Shown here: one piece after another, positions 17,154 through 25,783 of the stretch | How the letters are laid out: every line of letters begins with the position of its first letter | Position numbering within the stretch: the stretch's first letter is position 1 | Assembly (NCBI RefSeq): GCF_002156875.1 | Contig: NZ_NCSY01000004.1 | Span: 186,001 to 250,000 of the forward strand | From: Bacillus sp. EAC | GTDB lineage: Bacteria; Bacillota; Bacilli; Bacillales; Bacillaceae_G | Direction of reading: 5' to 3' | Length of the DNA: 64,000 bases | The notes under the pieces: generated by a model | What the model saw: only the letters and a program-made list of their open reading frames with translations | The model's database searches: none | Told to the model about the DNA's origin: nothing | Position numbers and translations under genes: made by a program

Positions 17154-17681
17154 CTAAATTTGTTCAGGAAGTTTTTGATAAGTAAGCTTTTTAATAATTT
17201 CTTCATGATCGGGATATGTGGATAAGAGTTCGTCCTGTGTAAATAATTCAAAGTCTTCAAATTCAAAACCTGGTGAAACCATGCATCCTACTAATGAAAA
17301 TGTGTCTTTTTCCATAACAGATGAACCAAAAATTGAATTTTTTGGAACTAAAAACTGAGGGACTTCTCCATTTTCTAAATCTAATCCTAGCTTCACTTCA
17401 TTATAGAACCCTTCTTCATCAATTACATGAATCGTTAATGAGCTTCCAGCATGGAAATACCATAATTCATCTGATTTTAATCGATGAAAATGTGAAACAT
17501 CATGAGATTCTAAAAGAAAATAAATACTTGTATAAAGTAAACGTTGGCCATTAAATTGAACTGATAATTCGTTATCTGTGATTTTTTCATTTGATTGATA
17601 TGTAGCTTTAAAATATCCACCTTCTGGATGAGCTTCTAGTTCAAGTTTTGATATCCAATATTCCGGATTATTGTTTTTCAT
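17154..17681 (-). CDS. Cupin_5 (DUF985) family protein
   Basis: 175 residues with the DUF985 signature LEAHPEGGYFKATYQS near residue 15. Cupin motifs follow: HFHRLKSDELWYFHAGSSL (metal or ligand site) and the late VSPGFEFEDFELF. The family folds as a single cupin barrel; YML079w of yeast is a structural example, but its function is not established. GAAAGGAAA precedes the ATG. Monocistronic and convergent with the SH3b gene. Confidence 0.88.
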   Translation of the reverse strand: MKNNNPEYWISKLELEAHPEGGYFKATYQSNEKITDNELSVQFNGQRLLYTSIYFLLESHDVSHFHRLKSDELWYFHAGSSLTIHVIDEEGFYNEVKLGLDLENGEVPQFLVPKNSIFGSSVMEKDTFSLVGCMVSPGFEFEDFELFTQDELLSTYPDHEEIIKKLTYQKLPEQI

Positions 17682-17894
17682 GTAATTAATTTCCTTTCAT
17701 CATAAATATTTAGCGGACTTCCTTCATAATAATACTTTAAACTATTATTTAATAACTAGTTTTGTCATCATATATTAAATTATGATTTCAAAAAATATAG
17801 GAAGAAAAGTTTAAAAAATTTTCCCAATATACAATTGATAGTTAATAGATTAAATTTAAAGTATCGAATATAAAACGATGGAGTGTAAAGTTTG

Positions 17895-18350
17895 ATGTTT
17901 AAAAATACAGTATTATTTCTACTAACTATTGCTACAATTTACCTAATCATTAATGTAACCATTTTGTCAAAAGAAGAGAAACCAAAAGTTAGATTTGAAT
18001 TAGTTGATAAGAAGATCCCTTATAAAATAGTAAACTTTTCATGGGGAAAAGGATTTGAAAAAGATAGATTAACAAACGAAAAAACCTATGCGACTGTTAA
18101 GAAAGAGACGGGGATTCTTGCTACAAAGGGAGAATATGTACAAATCCATTTCTCTAAAAAACCAGAAAATGTAGAGATACTTGAACATACAAAAAATAAG
18201 AAGAATTATATTTATGACCACTACACGAAGAGAAATGACGGATATATTTTTAAAATTGGCTCACAAAAAGGTGAAAAAATATTTGAAGTTAAAGGCATTT
18301 GGAAAGGTAATAATTATTTTACTTATCTATTTAAATTAAAGATTTTATAA
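17895..18350 (+). CDS. Membrane-anchored protein of unknown function
   Basis: I do not recognise this 151-residue protein. One N-terminal membrane helix (about 3-23) is followed by a lysine-rich extracytoplasmic domain. The start is either TTG 17892 or ATG 17895; GGAG at 17880 lies 8 or 11 bases away. The next gene begins 13 bases after the stop, so the two are probably one transcript. Confidence 0.6.
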   Translation: MFKNTVLFLLTIATIYLIINVTILSKEEKPKVRFELVDKKIPYKIVNFSWGKGFEKDRLTNEKTYATVKKETGILATKGEYVQIHFSKKPENVEILEHTKNKKNYIYDHYTKRNDGYIFKIGSQKGEKIFEVKGIWKGNNYFTYLFKLKIL

Positions 18351-18363
18351 AGGGGGAATTCAA

Positions 18364-18882
18364 TTGAACCAGGAACCGTTATATTTTACTGATAACTTTT
18401 TTTCAACCGGTAAAACAGACATATATAATGAGCAAAAGGAGAAAATTGGAGAATTAGATTTAATTAGTATGTTTTCATCTGGGGTAGATGTATTAGATCA
18501 AGAAGGTAACATCAGAATTAGTGGAAGATTTCCTTTTTTAAGTTCGAAATGGAAAATTTATGATCACCAGGCACAAGAAATAGGTTCATTAAAAAGCAAA
18601 TTTGCATTCTTCGCTGAAAAGTATGAGTATGAAGCCTATGGAAGGGATATCTTTTTCATTAAGTCAGAAGCCTTTTCTAAACTATACGAAATCTATAAAG
18701 AGGAAACAAATTTGGTTGGTAAATTTGAAAGAGTTAGTGGTTTCTTTTCATCTCCTGCCTTTAAATTAACTAGCTACACTGATCAAATGTCATCTCAAGA
18801 GTTAATTGCGATTGTAATGGGAGTTAATGCAATCCAGAAGCGCCGAAGAAGCAATGGTGCAAGTGCTGGGGCTACAACATAA
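18364..18882 (+). CDS. Tubby C-terminal / LURP-one-like domain protein
   Basis: 172 residues with alternating strands typical of the LOR/tubby-like barrel: an N-terminal LYFTDNFFSTGKTDIYN, the repeated SKWKIYD and IGSLKSKF strands, and a closing hydrophobic helix ELIAIVMGVNAIQKRRR. Bacterial members are cytoplasmic with unknown role. It starts at TTG 18364, supported by AGGGGG at 18351-18356; no ATG fits. Probably co-transcribed with the preceding membrane protein gene. Confidence 0.6.
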   Translation: MNQEPLYFTDNFFSTGKTDIYNEQKEKIGELDLISMFSSGVDVLDQEGNIRISGRFPFLSSKWKIYDHQAQEIGSLKSKFAFFAEKYEYEAYGRDIFFIKSEAFSKLYEIYKEETNLVGKFERVSGFFSSPAFKLTSYTDQMSSQELIAIVMGVNAIQKRRRSNGASAGATT

Positions 18883-18935
18883 TTTACAACATAAGTGGTA
18901 AAAATTAAGACCATATTTATATGGAGGAAAACGTG

Positions 18936-19406
18936 ATGAATGAGGTACATTTACAAATTTTCAAGTCGGAATATTTAGAATCTCTAAGTCAGTTTCATTT
19001 ACCGCATGAACAAGAAAAGTTTACGGCAATGCCATCAGAAATGTTAGAAGTATCAAATAAAAGACATCCGATCGTCATTTTAAATAAATTAGAGCCAGTA
19101 GGATTTTTTGTCCTTCATTCTAGTGAAAGAGTTAAAGAATATACTGACAATCCAAAAGCGATGTTGTTAACAGCTTTTTCAATAAACTTTAAACATCAAG
19201 GGAAAGGATATGCGAAAAATGGTTTAAATCAAATCGACTCTTTTGTGAAAAAGCTTTTTCCATGGTCTAATGAAATTATTTTGGCAGTAAATTATAAAAA
19301 CATTAGTGCTCAAAAACTATATAAAAAAGTTGGTTTTAAAGATACTGGCAACAGAAAAATCGGTAAACTTGGTGAACAGTATATATTTAGCTACAAAATT
19401 ACATAA
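18936..19406 (+). CDS. GNAT-family acetyltransferase, paralogue 1
   Basis: 156 residues with start at ATG 18936, well placed after GGAGG (18923-18927). The GNAT core is intact: acetyl-CoA loop HQGKGYAKNGL and motif B NYKNISAQKLYKKVGF. It is closely related in sequence to the protein at 22226 (shared IYxxP/GFFVL and LYKKxGF landmarks), so the two are paralogues about 3 kb apart. Substrate unknown. Confidence 0.82.
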   Translation: MNEVHLQIFKSEYLESLSQFHLPHEQEKFTAMPSEMLEVSNKRHPIVILNKLEPVGFFVLHSSERVKEYTDNPKAMLLTAFSINFKHQGKGYAKNGLNQIDSFVKKLFPWSNEIILAVNYKNISAQKLYKKVGFKDTGNRKIGKLGEQYIFSYKIT

Positions 19407-19414
19407 ATATGAGG

Positions 19415-19500
19415 TGGCCCATTAACAGTGCCAAGGAAAGCGAGCATCCTTGAGTAGAAAATCTACAAATCTCCAAGTGGTATAACAACATGTTAAAATC
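19415..19500 (+). repeat. Fragment of the dispersed palindromic repeat (copy 4, plus orientation)
   Basis: CCAAGGAAAGCGAGCATCCT followed by GAGTAGAAAATCTAC is the right-hand part of the repeat. The left half is missing. Confidence 0.6.
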
Positions 19501-19587
19501 CATATGAAAAGTTCAGTTCATCCAATCAATCATTTATTCTCAATCAGTCTGAATCTCATATTTTTGGGACTATGTCTACACTCTGAA

Positions 19588-19617
19588 ATGCTCTTAGGAT
19601 AAGAGCATATTTTTTTT
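19588..19617 (+). terminator. Intrinsic terminator upstream of the sigma factor gene
   Basis: ATGCTCTTA / TAAGAGCAT with a three-base loop, then a T run. Confidence 0.8.
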
Positions 19618-19681
19618 ATTTTATTTAATAAAGTAAAGCCAAATTTCAATTGAATACGTCTAATTAGTAAGAGGCTTGGAG

Positions 19682-20215
19682 GTGAAGAGCATTATTCACT
19701 TAGTGAAAGAAGCACAAAAAGGAAATGACACGGCATTTTTAAAGTTATTTCAAGAATTCGAAGAAGATATATATCGAACAGCTTTTATTTATGTGAAAAA
19801 TCAAGAAGATGCATTAGATATAGTTCAGGAGACAGCATATCGTTCATTTAAATCAATTAAAAACCTCAAAGAACCTAAATATTTGAAAACATGGATTATA
19901 AAGATTGCTATTAGTTGTTCAATTGATCTACTACGTAAAAAGAAAAATGTAATTGAATTAAAACCAGAAATTGAAAAATTTGTATCCAATGATGTAGAAA
20001 GGGATATACCACTCTCTATCACACTGGAGGATTTAATTGATTTATTAAATGAGAATGAAAAGAAGGTAATCATTTTAAGGTACTATTTTGATTTTACAAT
20101 TAAAGAAGTTGCCGAAACATTGAAAATACCATTAGGGACAGCTAAAACAATTTTATATAGAGGATTAAGTAAACTTCGAAAAAACTTAATTGGAGATGAA
20201 CTATATGAGCGATAA
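19682..20215 (+). CDS. ECF-type RNA polymerase sigma factor
   Basis: 177 residues: region 2 (FEEDIYRTAFIYVKNQEDALDIVQE) and region 4 (LNENEKKVIILRYYFDFTIKEVAETL, then GTAKTILYRGLSKLRK) with a short linker, as in SigV/SigX-like factors. There is no ATG near the start. GTG 19682 has GAGG seven bases upstream and gives a family-like N terminus (MKSIIHLVKEAQ); TTG 19676 is the other option. The gene overlaps the anti-sigma gene by 11 bases, so the two are translationally coupled. Confidence 0.88.
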   Translation: MKSIIHLVKEAQKGNDTAFLKLFQEFEEDIYRTAFIYVKNQEDALDIVQETAYRSFKSIKNLKEPKYLKTWIIKIAISCSIDLLRKKKNVIELKPEIEKFVSNDVERDIPLSITLEDLIDLLNENEKKVIILRYYFDFTIKEVAETLKIPLGTAKTILYRGLSKLRKNLIGDELYER

Positions 20216-21158
20216 AATAAAAGAAGAAATAAATCGGATTCAAATTCCGAGTGACATTCATGAAAGAGCATTAAAAGGTGTTAAGAAAGCAAAATTAGAT
20301 ATGAGCAGCAGACGAAAAGAAAGGCTGTTTACAATCGTTCCGATTGCTATCAGCATGATGATCGTAACATTTGGTGGATACAGTTATATAAGTAATCAAT
20401 CTAATAACCAGCATAGTTCGTTAGTGTTGAATACTCCACTAATCAATAAAGCTCTAAAAATTCCACCAGCTTTAAGTAAAAATGATAATGGTCAAAAAAA
20501 GATGATTGGCTTGATTGTATATAAAGGTAAGATTTATACACAATCAGCTACAAAAGTTGATAGCATACATGCAAAGAAATTGGTAGGGGAAAAGCTTGGA
20601 AGTACAAAATTTGGAATTGATGAATGGAGTAGTCAGGACGATTACACTGATGAATTTGCTTCAACTATAGGAGAAGCGAATGTTTATTCAGTTAATGGCT
20701 ACGATCAAAATTTTAGAATTATGACCTACATTGAAAGTGAAGGAGCGATAATTGCTGAGTTCTTTGATTGCTTAAATGGCATAACAGTTCAAAATGGTGA
20801 AGATGTTTTTGGAAAGCTACATCTTACTGGGAATATAGTGAATGTTGAATATAGAAATTATAATGACTGGAATAATAGTGTTGAAAATTATCACCCTATA
20901 AATGACATGAAAATCATTAATGCAGTTGTCAATTCAATGAATAAATCGAAACCATATACTCAAGAAAGTATTGAAAATGAAATTGGGGATTTTAGTAATG
21001 AAGCACAATTTAAAGAACTATTCTTTCATCTGACTGATGGGTCAATCGTTACCATGAGCGTAATAAAAGATGGATATATTAGTTATGGTAGTTCAGGAGT
21101 TTATTTTAAAATGGAAAAAGAAGTCTTTGGTAAATTCTGGCAACTACTAGATATGTAA
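20205..21158 (+). CDS. Membrane anti-sigma factor
   Basis: 317 residues: a cytoplasmic helical N terminus (1-40), one membrane helix (41-63, TIVPIAISMMIVTFGG) and a large extracytoplasmic domain. This is the usual plan of an anti-sigma factor encoded directly after its ECF sigma gene. GGAG at 20192 supports ATG 20205. The outer domain has no cysteine-rich zinc motif, so release is probably by proteolysis or a conformational signal. The inducing signal is unknown. Confidence 0.75.
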   Translation: MSDKIKEEINRIQIPSDIHERALKGVKKAKLDMSSRRKERLFTIVPIAISMMIVTFGGYSYISNQSNNQHSSLVLNTPLINKALKIPPALSKNDNGQKKMIGLIVYKGKIYTQSATKVDSIHAKKLVGEKLGSTKFGIDEWSSQDDYTDEFASTIGEANVYSVNGYDQNFRIMTYIESEGAIIAEFFDCLNGITVQNGEDVFGKLHLTGNIVNVEYRNYNDWNNSVENYHPINDMKIINAVVNSMNKSKPYTQESIENEIGDFSNEAQFKELFFHLTDGSIVTMSVIKDGYISYGSSGVYFKMEKEVFGKFWQLLDM

Positions 21159-21180
21159 GTTAGATGATACATTATAGAAG

Positions 21181-21209
21181 CATTACTTCATATTGAAGTA
21201 ATGTTTTTA
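21181..21209 (+). terminator. Terminator of the sigma/anti-sigma operon
   Basis: CATTACTTCA / TGAAGTAATG with a three-base loop, then five T and an AT-rich tail. Confidence 0.88.
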
Positions 21210-21433
21210 TATTTTATAAGTTGTTTTAATTGATGTTTTTAGTTATAATTTCGTGAAAAATATAGTAAATGAGGTATAATGATAGGTAGAGAATGTATGG
21301 TAAAACTTCAACCTTTTTAATTCATAATCAAGTTAAATTGAATAGTATGAAGTGCTATTTAACAAACGTTGAAGAACAAACTAATACAAATTAAATTTAT
21401 TTTAGATTCAATGTTGAAAGAGAGTGGAACAAG

Positions 21434-22153
21434 ATGGGTCGTAAATGGAATAATATTAAAGAAAAGAAAGCTTCAAAGGATGCTAATACTAGTCGTGTTT
21501 ATGCAAAGTTTGGACGCGAAATATATGTAGCAGCAAAACAAGGTGAGCCGGATCCGGAATCAAACCAAGCATTAAAAGTCGTACTTGAACGTGCAAAAAC
21601 ATATAGTGTACCAAAACACATTGTTGATCGTGCGATTGAAAAAGCAAAAGGTGGTTCTGAAGAAAGTTTCGATGAATTACGTTATGAAGGTTTTGGACCA
21701 AATGGTTCTATGGTAATTGTTGATGCACTTACTAATAACGTTAACCGTACAGCAGCTGAAGTACGCGCAGCTTTTAGTAAGAATGGTGGGAATTTAGGAG
21801 TAACTGGATCTGTATCATATATGTTTGATGCAACTGCCGTAATCGGACTTGAAGGTAAAACTGCAGATGAAGTACTTGAAATTCTAATGGAGGCAGACGT
21901 TGATGTTCGTGATATTTTAGAGGAAGAAGATGCAGTTATTGTTTACGCTGAACAAGACCAATTCTACGCATTGCAAGAGGCATTTAAAAATGTAGGAATT
22001 ACAGAATTTACAGTAGCAGAGTTAACAATGCTTGCTCAAAATGATGTTGAATTGCCAGAAGATGCTCAAGAAAAATTCGAGAAAATGTTAGATGTTCTAG
22101 AGGATTTAGAAGACGTTCAACGCGTTTACCATAATGTAGACTTAGGTGAATAA
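21434..22153 (+). CDS. yeeI: YebC/PmpR-family protein YeeI
   Basis: 239 residues, opening [20 protein letters not shown] and matching Bacillus subtilis YeeI along its length. Domain landmarks are [25 protein letters not shown]-like [25 protein letters not shown] and [13 protein letters not shown]. YebC proteins were first called transcription regulators; members including the bacillar YebC2 type have more recently been linked to relief of ribosome stalling at proline stretches. Cytoplasmic, single gene with its own terminator. It shows no clear link to the sigma factor operon upstream. Confidence 0.95.
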   Translation: MGRKWNNIKEKKASKDANTSRVYAKFGREIYVAAKQGEPDPESNQALKVVLERAKTYSVPKHIVDRAIEKAKGGSEESFDELRYEGFGPNGSMVIVDALTNNVNRTAAEVRAAFSKNGGNLGVTGSVSYMFDATAVIGLEGKTADEVLEILMEADVDVRDILEEEDAVIVYAEQDQFYALQEAFKNVGITEFTVAELTMLAQNDVELPEDAQEKFEKMLDVLEDLEDVQRVYHNVDLGE

Positions 22154-22161
22154 ATAGAAAG

Positions 22162-22193
22162 AAGCTCCTTGTTTTATAACAATGAGCTTTTTT
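22162..22193 (+). terminator. Terminator after yeeI
   Basis: AAGCTC...GAGCTT outer stem and TTGTT/AACAA inner stem, then six T. Confidence 0.82.
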
Positions 22194-22225
22194 CATTTAT
22201 CTATTAAAAATTGAAAGGAGTATGT

Positions 22226-22720
22226 ATGCAACAACTTAATCCTTCTTCATCAATTAAGTTAAGAGTATTTGATAATAGCTATCTTACTGCACTTGAACAG
22301 TATGTTTTACCAATTGAACAAGCTATCTATACAACCTTACCAATAAATGCAATGAAGCAATGTGAATTAGTTAAAGGAGCAATACCAATCATTATTGTTA
22401 ATGAGGATGAATTAGTTGGTTTTTTTGTACTTGATCATAATCAATCCGCTAATTTGTACACAAATAATAAAGATGCTGTGATTTTTAAATCCTTTTCGAT
22501 TGATCAACGCCATCAGAGATTAAAGTATGCTAAATCGTCATTAAGGCTACTCACTAGTTTGACGAAAAAACTTTTACCAACTAAAAATGAAATATTATTA
22601 ACTGTACATCATACGAATATTCCTGCGATAAGTTTATATAAAAAATGTGGTTTTGTTGATAAAGAAATAAGATATGCAGGCGAGTATGGAGAGGAATTGG
22701 TTTTACATAAAGAAGTATAA
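22226..22720 (+). CDS. GNAT-family acetyltransferase, paralogue 2 with degenerate acetyl-CoA loop
   Basis: 164 residues from ATG 22226, supported by AAAGGAG (22214-22220). Clearly related to the protein at 18936 across the whole length. The usual Q/R-x-x-G-x-G/A acetyl-CoA loop, intact there as HQGKGYA, reads HQRLKYA here and has lost both glycines. Motif B (HTNIPAISLYKKCGF) remains. It may bind acetyl-CoA poorly or have changed role. Confidence 0.75.
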   Translation: MQQLNPSSSIKLRVFDNSYLTALEQYVLPIEQAIYTTLPINAMKQCELVKGAIPIIIVNEDELVGFFVLDHNQSANLYTNNKDAVIFKSFSIDQRHQRLKYAKSSLRLLTSLTKKLLPTKNEILLTVHHTNIPAISLYKKCGFVDKEIRYAGEYGEELVLHKEV

Positions 22721-22829
22721 GTAATCAAAAATTTAAAAAATGGCTATTCCAAATTTATCTAAATTTTCTTATAATTAACTTGGTAATTACTATTTACATC
22801 CGATTCATCTCATGAAGGAGGAGAAAGTA

Positions 22830-23300
22830 ATGGAAGAGTTAATTGAAAAACCTGTCTTCACACATAAACAATTTGCTGTATCATGCTTTAATAAAGTATG
22901 GGATTTACTAGATTCTGAAAATAGAACTGAAAGTGAGTCAGAGGAAATGGTCCACTTATGTCATAGTTCATTTTGGCATTGGACAAAAGTAGAGGATCAT
23001 ACGCCTAAAAATCTATCAATTGGATATTGGCAATTATCTCGAGTTTATGCAGTAATTAATCAAGGCGATTCAGCATTATTATATGCTAAGAAATGTATGG
23101 AAATCAGTCACGCATCCGAGATTGAACCATTTTACGTAGCATATGCTTATGAAGCTGCAGCAAGGGAATATCTCGTATTAAATCAACATAATGAAAGCTT
23201 TGAAGCAAAGAGTAAGTCATTAGAATATGCTTCACAAGTTATAGACGAAGAAAGTAAAGGTTGGCTAATAAAAGATTTGAACTCAATTAATCCATTATAA
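22830..23300 (+). CDS. Conserved helical (TPR-like) protein, unknown function
   Basis: 156 residues. GGAGGAG at 22816-22822 supports ATG 22830. The sequence is all helix-forming, with TPR-like A/Y/L spacing in YWQLSRVYAVINQGDSALLY and EAAAREYLVLNQ. Tryptophan-rich N-terminal part (FWHWTKVED). No signal peptide or membrane segment. I cannot name it. Own terminator, so probably monocistronic. Confidence 0.65.
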   Translation: MEELIEKPVFTHKQFAVSCFNKVWDLLDSENRTESESEEMVHLCHSSFWHWTKVEDHTPKNLSIGYWQLSRVYAVINQGDSALLYAKKCMEISHASEIEPFYVAYAYEAAAREYLVLNQHNESFEAKSKSLEYASQVIDEESKGWLIKDLNSINPL

Positions 23301-23307
23301 AAATAGT

Positions 23308-23340
23308 AAAAGTATTACTTTACTAAGTAATACTTTTTTT
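23308..23340 (+). terminator. Terminator after the TPR-like gene
   Basis: AAAAGTATTACTT / AAGTAATACTTTT with a four-base loop, then T run. It may also serve the convergent gene. Confidence 0.88.
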
Positions 23341-23351
23341 AATACTATTAT

Positions 23352-23858
23352 TTAACTATATGTATCTACTTTTAAATTATAAATCTTCTTAATTAACCAC
23401 GAATGATCTTCCTTAACTAAATCAATAAGCACTTTACATTTGTTTAATCCATTGTTATATATCCCTTCCGGATTAAACGACTCAGGAAATGTAATATCAT
23501 ACTTTACTTGTATAGTCGTAGTGAAATCATCTTTTTTTAAATGAATGGCCGATAAATTGTCACCTGCAAATTTCGCGTCAATTATGATGGACATTATTTT
23601 GGTAAAATATAAGGATCGGATATTCATTTTTAAATTTTGAGTAACAACTGAATTGTATTTTTCAATATCATGCCTCTTTAAAGCAATAATATAGCCTCTA
23701 ACAGTGTTTTGGACATTTTGTTCTTCATGTAGCTCAATTGCTAGTTCGTTGTCCACTGCCTTTTGTTTTTCTTTTTCAATATACAATTTAAATGATAAAA
23801 TAAAAATGATTATTATTCCGAAAATTGCAACAAATAGTTTGTGAGATTTTTTAACCAT
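23352..23858 (-). CDS. Membrane-anchored protein with NTF2/DUF4829-like domain, unknown function
   Basis: 168 residues starting at 23858, because GAAGGAGA lies just upstream of that ATG; a longer reading to 23954 lacks a ribosome site. One N-terminal membrane helix (about 7-27) precedes a domain with RGYIIALKRHDIEKYNSVV, VKYDITFP and SWLIKKIYNL. This pattern recalls secreted NTF2-like or DUF4829 domains, but I cannot confirm it. Confidence 0.6.
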   Translation of the reverse strand: MVKKSHKLFVAIFGIIIIFILSFKLYIEKEKQKAVDNELAIELHEEQNVQNTVRGYIIALKRHDIEKYNSVVTQNLKMNIRSLYFTKIMSIIIDAKFAGDNLSAIHLKKDDFTTTIQVKYDITFPESFNPEGIYNNGLNKCKVLIDLVKEDHSWLIKKIYNLKVDTYS

Positions 23859-24311
23859 AGGAATCTCCTTCAAGTTTTTATTCGAAACATTACTAAAATT
23901 AAAAGTAAAAAAGGTAAATCTTATTTTGGGAGATGACTTGAAAGAATAGATCAATAGAAGATAAACTGTCCATAAAAAAATTGCAAGATGCAGTTCAATA
24001 CATCTTGCGTTAAATATGTTATTAAATGGGGGTGCATTTAAAGAATACTAACTAAGAACGAGTCGTTAGTATTTTTATTTGCGTGTACCTAATCATATCA
24101 CTCACCATTAAGTTTGTGTATTGGGAAAATATTTGAATATAATTAGTTTTTAGAAATATTAAAAAAGTATATTAATATGATTAAAAATCTTATAAAATTT
24201 AGTTATAACAGTGTTTAGTAAAATATTAATATAGGAAAATGAAGTCGTATTCTAAAAAAAAAAGATGTATTTAATATATATGAATTTGCGATTTGAACAG
24301 GAGATTTAATT
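23859..24311. other. Intergenic region with two opposed hairpins, no gene
   Basis: GCAAGATG / CATCTTGC (23983-23990 with 24001-24008) has a T run only on the minus strand. AATACTAAC / GTTAGTATT (24044-24052 with 24065-24073) has a T tract on the plus strand. Neither lies behind a recognised gene in its own direction, so a short RNA is possible. The rest (24080-24300) is AT-rich and should contain the promoter of the regulator gene. Confidence 0.4.
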
Positions 24312-25565
24312 ATGAATTATGGAAAAATGATCTATCATCATCGAAAAAAATTAGGATGGACACAAGAAACATTATGCGAAGGAATTTGTTCAGTTTCCCA
24401 TCTTAGTAAAATAGAAAACGGTACAAAAGAAGCTGGTATAGAAACGATTGAGTTACTTTTGAAAAAAATGAAAGTAGAAATTGAAGATAATGAAATAAAA
24501 CTAGAAGATGTAATGAATCAACTTAAAAAACTATGGAACGCAATCGAACGGACAGATCATGAATTAAGTCAATTAATCTTTGAGAATCTGGTAACGAAAG
24601 AAGAAAGTGTTCGTTATACTAATATATCAAATGAATTTCTAATAACCATTTGGCGTTATTATATTTTTATTGAAGATATTAAAATGGCAAAGAAAAAATG
24701 GAAACAACTTGATCAAAACAGGAAGAAATTTTCCCAATATGAATTAACAAAGTTTTTGTTTACACTCTCTTTATACTACTTAAAAGAAAAGAAATACTCA
24801 GACTCATTATTGGTAATGGATGAGGCACAAGAACTAGCACCTAATATTGAAATAGAGCTTCAGGAATATTGTTTTTATAGGGCACTGGTTTATCACATTT
24901 TGAACCAAACTTCGTTATCAATGTATTTCTGTAACAAAGCGATCCCCATTTTTGTACAAAATAATAACATTAAACGGATACTAGATTCGAAAATGTTGCT
25001 ATCTCTACAATTAATAAAAAGTAGTTTATTACAAAAAGCCGAGGCTTTATTGGAAGAAGTAATTGATTCATCATTAATTTTAAGTGATCGGACCATTCAT
25101 ATTAATGCATTACACAATTTAGGATTTCTATACTATCATTCGAACCAAAATAAAAAAGCAATTGAGTTTTATAAAAGCTATCTTTCAAACATCCAAGAGA
25201 ATACAGAAGAGTACTATACTGTCATCTCAAATATAGCCAATAACATGATGATTTTAAATGAAAACGAATCTGCTATTGAACTACTTGGGCAAAATTTAGA
25301 GAAAATGAAAAACCAGAATAGTTCAATATATATTAGGATGAAAGTATTATTTTATGAAGCGAATAAGGAAGAAGCACAGTTAGTCGAATATTTAAGAGAA
25401 GTGGCATTACCAATTTGGATTAAGCTTAATGATAGTGATAAATTATTACGATATTATGGAATGATTAGCGATTATTATGAAAAAAACAAATCTATGGAAG
25501 AACAAAATAACTTGTTAAAGGAATATAATTTGATCTTATTAAATGTGATAGAAAGTAGGAGATAG
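24312..25565 (+). CDS. RRNPP-type peptide-responsive regulator (HTH plus TPR), NprR-like size
   Basis: 417 residues. Residues 3-60 are an XRE helix-turn-helix (IYHHRKKLGWTQETLCEG, then SHLSKIENG). The remainder is a TPR solenoid (for example ALHNLGFLYYHSNQNKKAIEFYKSYL). This is the plan of RRNPP receptors such as NprR, PlcR and AimR, which change DNA binding when a re-imported signal peptide enters the TPR groove. The length is close to NprR. The next gene, three bases downstream, encodes a small secreted peptide, the expected pheromone precursor. Targets unknown. Confidence 0.85.
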   Translation: MNYGKMIYHHRKKLGWTQETLCEGICSVSHLSKIENGTKEAGIETIELLLKKMKVEIEDNEIKLEDVMNQLKKLWNAIERTDHELSQLIFENLVTKEESVRYTNISNEFLITIWRYYIFIEDIKMAKKKWKQLDQNRKKFSQYELTKFLFTLSLYYLKEKKYSDSLLVMDEAQELAPNIEIELQEYCFYRALVYHILNQTSLSMYFCNKAIPIFVQNNNIKRILDSKMLLSLQLIKSSLLQKAEALLEEVIDSSLILSDRTIHINALHNLGFLYYHSNQNKKAIEFYKSYLSNIQENTEEYYTVISNIANNMMILNENESAIELLGQNLEKMKNQNSSIYIRMKVLFYEANKEEAQLVEYLREVALPIWIKLNDSDKLLRYYGMISDYYEKNKSMEEQNNLLKEYNLILLNVIESRR

Positions 25566-25568
25566 GCA

Positions 25569-25724
25569 ATGAAGCATTTAAAAAAATTAATATTTATAGC
25601 TAGTTTAATTTTATTTGTGACTATTAATGCTGAATATCATCCTATTAATAAACAAGATAACAAAGTAGCAACCGACGAACCAATTAATCCGAAAGTAATT
25701 AAAAGACCAAAATTTTTCATCTAA
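25569..25724 (+). CDS. 51-residue secreted propeptide, probable signal peptide for the adjacent RRNPP receptor
   Basis: ATG 25569 lies three bases after the receptor stop, with AGGAGATAGG overlapping the end of that gene. The peptide has a basic start (MKHLKK), a hydrophobic export helix (LIFIASLILFVTI) and a polar 30-residue tail ending PKVIKRPKFFI. This is the layout of Phr, PapR, NprX and AimP precursors. The mature signal is likely a short piece of the tail, perhaps at the C terminus. The assignment rests on architecture and position; the exact signal is not predictable. Confidence 0.75.
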   Translation: MKHLKKLIFIASLILFVTINAEYHPINKQDNKVATDEPINPKVIKRPKFFI

Positions 25725-25737
25725 CTAAGATATCGAT

Positions 25738-25770
25738 AAAAAGTATCGTACACTGTGTGATACTTTTTTA
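25738..25770 (+). terminator. Terminator of the receptor/propeptide pair
   Basis: AAAAAGTATC / GATACTTTTT around an 11-base loop, then T run. The next ribosome site follows directly. Confidence 0.82.
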
Positions 25771-25783
25771 TTTGGAGGTTTAT

